From Halotia wernerae (GTDB taxonomy: Bacteria; Cyanobacteriota; Cyanobacteriia; Cyanobacteriales; Nostocaceae): 64,000 nucleotides of DNA. The notes beneath the pieces were generated by a model. That model was not told where the DNA came from, made no database searches, and worked only from the letters and a program-made list of their open reading frames with translations. Position 1 is the stretch's first letter, and each line of letters opens with the position of its first letter. The position numbers were made by a program, and so were the translations under genes. This document shows positions 63,906 through 64,000 of the stretch, piece by piece. Location of the stretch: the NCBI GenBank assembly GCA_034931985.1, contig JAYGHB010000006.1, positions 66,528 to 130,527 on the forward strand, given 5' to 3'.

Positions 63906-64000
63906 CTAGTGTGGACGAAAGCAGCGCAAGGGTAACATATTTCCTCATGCTCGTATTTCCAACTCGCTATCAATCAGCAAATCCCCCCAATCAGAAATAC

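Overview
The window comes from a cyanobacterium, most likely a filamentous heterocyst-forming type (Nostocales). Evidence: many GCGATCGC (HIP1-type) octamers, heptamer tandem repeats of the GTCAAAA type, cyanobacterial gene content (vipp1, rbcR, ndhF, a SigG-type ECF sigma factor, DUF2808 and ComFB-family proteins) and long intergenic stretches full of dispersed palindromic repeats. It looks chromosomal and is mostly housekeeping. No tRNA, rRNA or CRISPR array was recognised.

Layout. 1-4.5 kb: leuS (runs off the left edge), a gamma-glutamylcyclotransferase-like gene, and an ECF sigma factor followed by its anti-sigma factor. 5.6-9.7 kb: envelope genes (L,D-transpeptidase, LysM-free M23 peptidase, SPOR-like membrane protein) around a ComFB-family gene. 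10-15 kb: a tandem PspA/VIPP1 pair, thioredoxin, an aminotransferase, a PEP-CTERM protein and a receiver-only response regulator. 15.8-24.2 kb: uvrC, a DUF2808 protein, and a heavy-metal type RND efflux set (adaptor, pump, FixH/YtkA-like lipoprotein). 25-33.6 kb: rlmN, a broken Uma2 gene, aroK, a STAND NTPase, a LapA-like membrane protein, ubiX and rnr. 33.6-37.7 kb: repeat-rich DNA with a candidate structured RNA lying between two copies of one MITE family, a conserved unknown gene and clpP. 37.7-40.5 kb: a DUF255/YyaL protein and mobA.

41-46.7 kb is a metal-uptake region: a substrate-binding lipoprotein, then on the minus strand a Tat-signal multicopper oxidase, an EfeO-like HxxE lipoprotein with a helix-hairpin-helix domain, a ferritin-like protein and an FTR1 permease. 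Together they suggest oxidase-coupled iron uptake analogous to Fet3/Ftr1 or EfeUOB. Next come a ClC channel with CBS and USP domains, and an ECF cobalt/nickel transporter (cbiM-cbiQ-cbiO).

52-64 kb: a HAD phosphatase, an ArgRS-like protein that has the tRNA-binding end domains but no catalytic core, a Crp/Fnr regulator divergent from it, a Ser/Thr kinase, rbcR, an NnrU-family protein, a thioredoxin-like protein and ndhF. The right edge holds fused remnants of two different transposases (IS5-like and IS982-like).

Most notable items: the catalytically empty ArgRS-like protein; a MITE family whose copies carry 0, 2, 3 and 4 heptamer units; the hairpin-rich segment between two of those MITEs; an N-terminal module shared by the ComFB protein and a free-standing 64-residue protein; and two short genes (59 and 52 residues).
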